64,000 bases of DNA, from assembly GCF_000203815.1 (NCBI RefSeq), contig NW_004457639.1, positions 868,001 to 932,000 of the forward strand, in the 5' to 3' direction. A model generated the notes under the pieces. The model made no database searches. It had not been told where the DNA came from and saw only the letters and a program-made list of their open reading frames with translations. Source of the DNA: Cavenderia fasciculata (taxonomy: Eukaryota; Evosea; Eumycetozoa; Acytosteliales; Cavenderiaceae). Made by a program: the position numbers and the translations under genes. Of this stretch, positions 59,925-64,000 are shown piece by piece; position 1 is the stretch's first letter; each line of letters starts with the position of its first letter.

Positions 59925-60934
59925 TTATTCTACTACTACTCCTACTACTCCTACTCCTACTCCATCTCCACTATCTTCATTCTTTCTTTTAAATACAATT
60001 AATTTCATAATTGATAATAAATATTCATCTTTGATTGAATATGAATTTGATTTTGTTTCTTTTTCCTTTTCCATTTCTTCTTCTTGTTGATTATTAGTAT
60101 TATTGTTATTTCCTTCATTTCCATTTTGATTGTTATCATTGTCATTTGATTTTAAAAGATTTAAAGTATGATTATTATTATTATTAAAAAAAGATTGATG
60201 ATCAATGAATTCATAGTTGAAACCATGTAATGAAGCTTGTTCAAGTAGGTAGGTGTCAGTTTGAGAGGATCTTGATTGATAACATAGGATATAGGAAGCC
60301 GATGAAGAATCGGTGAGTAATTGTTGAATGGTTAAAAAGAGAGGGATGATACTTGTACGCCAATAGACTACATCGGCACCCAATATAGTGTCAAATGTAC
60401 CGTATTGTTTCTTGACCGATTCGATATTTGCCATATCACCCCATTCCAATTTAACAGCTTGACATGGGTATCCATCGGTACGTGATAGTTGAGCATTCTC
60501 TTCCAACAACTCCATTACAATATCATTGTTGTCACTCACCACACTATTAGGGTTGACTCGTGCCACAAACAATCCACATATACCAACACCCGATCCAACC
60601 TCTAGAATCGATCCATTCTGATACTCTTCTCTCTTTGATACAATGTATTGTGTTAATAATTTGGCTGCTGGCCATATAATCTGACCTGTTAAATCTACAA
60701 ATTTGAAAGAGAGAGAGAGAATAGACGATATAGGTTAGTTTATGTATAGATAGAATGTAATACAGAGACTCTCTCTAACAGTATCTTACCATAGTCAGTT
60801 GAAGCTGTATCAAGCATCTTTACATTGATTGTACATCCACTACATTCTAATGTCTTTTGTACGTAGGTCTTGTTTAAGAAAAGGTCACCTGATGAGTAAT
60901 CGGTATCATCTTCCTTGTCCTTCTCAACTTCCAT
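59925..60934 (-). CDS. METTL21-like protein methyltransferase
   Basis: Two exons, 60934-60790 and 60694-59925, 304 residues. After an acidic start come DLTGQIIWPAAKLL and GSILEVGSGVGICGLFVA (motif I, SAM binding), VSDNN (acidic loop) and DTILGADVVYW, the D-x-x-xAD-VxY element of METTL21/FAM86 lysine methyltransferases. The tail is poly-Asn and Glu/Lys, then DEYLLSIMKLIVFKRK, the last beta strands. The family modifies lysines of chaperones, eEF1A or eEF2. The specific target cannot be told. The splice GTAAGA/TAG is in phase. Confidence 0.82.
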
Positions 60935-61227
60935 CTACCAACACACGAATATATCTATAATATTTGATCTATAGTATGGGTATAATATTCTGTTAACAGA
61001 TACCCAAGTAAGAAGAAGAGAGATTATTGAACTATTTTAAAAGTAAGCATTCCTCTGTCTTATCCTTGGTCGTTCGGTATTGGACAAATTAAAATTAAAG
61101 TTTGAAAAACAAGAATAATGAAAGATAAAATAACATCGACTAACTTCATTGTTATCTTTTCTTTTGTTTGGTGTATATATATATTAGATAGATATATAGA
61201 TAGATAAAGAATAAGATAGATAGATAG
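60935..61227. promoter_or_regulatory. Divergent promoter region (methyltransferase / Misato)
   Basis: 293 bases between two divergent start codons, AT-rich, with GATA repeats (61189-61229) adjoining the Misato start. No element could be named. Confidence 0.5.
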
Positions 61228-63147
61228 ATGTCAGGGAATAAACAAATAATAACACTGCAAATTGGAAATTACTCTAATTTCATTGCTTCACATTATTGGA
61301 ATATTCAAGTATGTATATATGTATTATACTTATACTTATACATTAAACTAATAAGATTCTATTTGATTAGAATGAAAACTATCAATACTCTTTAAAAAAT
61401 AATCAAGAGTTTGAGATTAATCCAAATATATTGTATCGATCGAATGAATCAGAGAATGATGCTAAATATACACCACGTGTATTGTTGTTTGATTACACAT
61501 CGAATTTGGGATCGATGAGTAAGGAAGGAAAGTTATTGACAAATCATTTGAATAGTTACAACAAGATGATCCAACAACAACAAGATCGCAGTGGTGGTGA
61601 TGGAATGGCTAGTTTTATCTCACAGCCTGTTGGCAATCCAATGAATAGAAAGGATGAGACGGTGGATTATCGCAGTAGTACGTTTGAGTATTGGTCAGAT
61701 TATATGCACACAGATTTAAATGGTCTGTCAGTGATCGATGTCAATAGTAATAGTTTGCCATCGACACTATCTAGTAGTGGATCATTGTTTGACGATGGTA
61801 TAGAGATACTTGGCGACACGACAGCATTGACAGAAAGATATCAAGATAATCTTAGACGAATGATTGAAGAGTGTGATCAACTACAAGGATTCCAGGCATT
61901 TGCAGATGTTGATGGTTTGTGGGGAGGTATGACAACCTCCATCCTATCACATCTCTCTGATGAATATGGGTCAAGACCAGTCATCACATTTGGATCGACC
62001 CCCTATTCACCATTGGTTCATTCAAATAATCAATCAGTCATTGAAGAAAGATTATTCAATACTACAAAGGCTGTATCATCTATATCACAATTTTCATCAA
62101 TCTATATTCCAATTTCCTCTCAGCATTGGGATACTATTAATCAATCAAATTTTAATACTTTAAATGTAAATACATATTTTTTTCAAATCAAATATCATAT
62201 ATTTATATATTTATATATTATTATTATTGGTTCCAACTATATACTTTTATTAATTTTCTTTTTTTTTTTAGATGAATAATAATTATCAAACATCATCAAT
62301 TATTGCTTCTGCAATTGATACAGCTACACTTTATTATAGATCAAATTATCCTTATTCTTTGGGTGAATTTTGTCGTTCACTATCGGTTCAATCATTAAAT
62401 CTTTGTACACTTTCAACCACCTTTCCCAGTTCGATTGCTAAACTTGGCATTAAACGATCAAATGCCAATAATTATAATAATAGTCCATATACTTATCCTT
62501 CAACTCCATTATTTTCAAATCCTGCTTTACATTATTTAACTCCTTTTATTTCAAATGTAAGTGAAAAAAAAGAGTTCACCAACAATATATATTAATATTA
62601 ATATTAATATTAATTCTTTTTCTTTTTCTTTTTTGTTTAGGTTCAAAAATCATCATTTTCAGAGATTATATCAATTAGAGGTGATCCAATTGATGAAGAA
62701 TCAAATACAATTGAAAGTCAACAATCTTATGATAGTGTAAAGAAAATAATTGAAGGTTATATTGAATTTTCTAAAAAGAATTCAATCTATTCACCACAAA
62801 CTACGGCCATTTGTAATATTTCACAACCATTTATTGTTGATAGTTTAAGATTCCCTGCTTACAATATCACAAAACAGAAATCACAAAACTCTACTGCAAT
62901 GGAAATTGATGGGCAAGTAGCTGCTAAATATGATGAACCACCTCAATCTATTTTATCACATATTCAAAATGGCCCATTGATTGCGAGCTACCTCAAACCA
63001 TTATGTCAACAATTCAAAGAATTGACAAAGTCTAGAAATGTTCAAGTTTATAGAACTGATGAAGATCCAACATCAAATGAAATGATTATTGAACATTTAC
63101 ATTCATTAAATGATAGTTATAGTAATGTATCAAATCATAATTTTTAA
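61228..63147 (+). CDS. Misato (DML1/MSTO1-like tubulin-related protein)
   Basis: Four exons: 61228-61308, 61371-62165, 62272-62556, 62641-63147; 555 residues. The start ITLQIGNYSNFIASHYWNIQ resembles the tubulin-like Misato segment (QxGNYSNFVGTHFWNxQ). Next are LFDYTSNLGSM, WSDYMHTDLNGLSV, FQAFADVDGLWGGMTTSILSHLSDEYGSRPVITFG (the MSTO1 core) and YSLGEFCRSLSVQSLNLCTL. The family keeps mitochondria distributed and fused and has tubulin-related folds. Asn and Ser inserts are typical of the species. Tail-to-tail with VPS54, 83 bases apart. Confidence 0.88.
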
Positions 63148-63230
63148 AATAACAAAAAAAAGAATAAAAAGAAAGATAAAGATTTTGCTCTTCTATCTAT
63201 TATTACTTTTATATTATTTATTCCGTTTGC

Positions 63231-64000
63231 TTAAATTGGCATATGAGTTTGAATATAATCTTCAATTACATTTCCTGGGTCACCAGCATATTGTAGTTTT
63301 CTAAGTGATGCCATCAGGTGAAGAACATCATTATGGATTCTTCTCTTGGCAGCCTTTGATGAAATATTCTCCAACTTTGGAAAACATTCAATCAATAGAT
63401 TGTTTATCATGTAATAGATATTGGTAAACACCTTGAATATATGATCAGGTGGCAATAATGTCATCAATACCTTGTGAAGCGTTGAAATATCTTTGATCAG
63501 TGATGAAAATGGTGGTGATGGAATTGGCATATTATCATCTTTTAAATCTAATGCCTAAAAAGATGGAAAATAGATGGAGGTATAAATACTTTTAAATCAA
63601 ATATTTATACATTATTTTACTTTTACTTTTACTTACACTTAAGGCTTTTAAATGATTAATTGATCTTTCTTTTACAATATCAATAAATTTACTAAATATT
63701 TCACTACGATGTGATGTATAGTCTTGAGTAAGTTTATCGAAATTATTGAGTAGGGCATATTGATTTTTAGAGGGAAGGAATCTTTGAAGATAGGTCTTTA
63801 GGTATGGAATAAGTTTAACTAGAAAACTAAGACATTGTGAAGTTAGACCAAGATGTTTTGATGTAATGGTCTTGGTTCTCATAATCTGTCTTGCTCCAGC
63901 TCCAAGTACCAACTGATAAGTTATTCCATTAAATGTATTTAACAATTCTGCAATTTTAGGTATAGAGTCTACAGCCAACATTGGTATTTTTTCAATACAA
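63231..64000 (-). CDS. vps54: VPS54, C-terminal part (5' partial, runs off the window)
   Basis: Two exons seen: 64000-63637 (open to the edge) and 63554-63231, about 229 residues. It has IPKIAELLNTFNGITYQLVLGAGA, SKHLGLTSQCLSFLVKLIPYL, HRSEIFSKFIDIVKERSINHLKAL, then STLHKVLMTLLPPDHIFKVFTNIYYMINNLL. This is the helical VPS54 C-terminal domain (family: HHxEIxxKLVxIMxxR...LHKVLxxxLPxxxVxxIF). VPS54 belongs to the GARP tether, which returns endosomal vesicles to the Golgi. The N-terminal two thirds lie beyond the window. Confidence 0.85.

Overview
The window is nuclear DNA from a dictyostelid social amoeba. The evidence is very AT-rich spacers full of homopolymer and trinucleotide runs, many short introns (about 60-180 bases, mostly GTATGT/GTAAGT...TAG), poly-Asn/Gln/Thr tracts, TAA as the main stop codon, and typical dictyostelid families (RhoGEF-kinase fusions, FOLN-type surface proteins, F-box/LRR proteins, an RNA-directed RNA polymerase relative, P450s). 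Coding regions are less AT-biased than I would expect for D. discoideum, so another dictyostelid seems more likely; the species cannot be fixed from sequence alone. All exon models below were built by hand from splice sites and reading-frame continuity. Layout 0-17.4 kb: tail of an Asn-rich gene; a five-exon selenoprotein K gene whose Sec codon (TGA) is followed by a convincing SECIS hairpin; a decayed cathepsin gene; an SPX-domain gene; a Ras-like GTPase fused to leucine-rich repeats; an F-box/LRR gene lying between two near-identical copies of what looks like the promoter of the next gene, an ABCG half-transporter; then a run of broken genes (DNase II, F-box/LRR, fragments resembling the importin gene). 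Layout 17.4-34 kb: an importin-beta-like HEAT protein with a GC-AG intron; a RhoGEF-PH-kinase (Kxc type); mitochondrial pyruvate dehydrogenase E1-alpha; a secreted mucin-like FOLN protein; an inverted and broken copy of a CDK-like pseudokinase followed by the whole gene; and a truncated RNA-directed RNA polymerase relative. Layout 34-64 kb: adenylosuccinate synthetase (purA); a Rab1-like GTPase with an N-terminal MGC acylation signal and no C-terminal prenylation cysteine; a B12D/NDUFA4 mitochondrial protein; a RING protein; an HPS3-like (BLOC-2) protein; a cytochrome P450; a P4-ATPase lipid flippase; a STN1-like OB-fold protein; ribosomal protein L13a; a TKL-type kinase; a METTL21-like methyltransferase; Misato; and the C-terminal part of VPS54 running off the window. 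The genes form no operon or single pathway. Several act in membrane traffic (Rab, HPS3-like, VPS54, flippase) and several in signalling (Kxc, TKL kinase, GTPase-LRR). No tRNA, rRNA, CRISPR array or retroelement was found. The most notable items are the selenoprotein K gene with its SECIS, the N-acylated Rab, the duplicated promoter block, the inverted kinase copy and the RdRP remnant.
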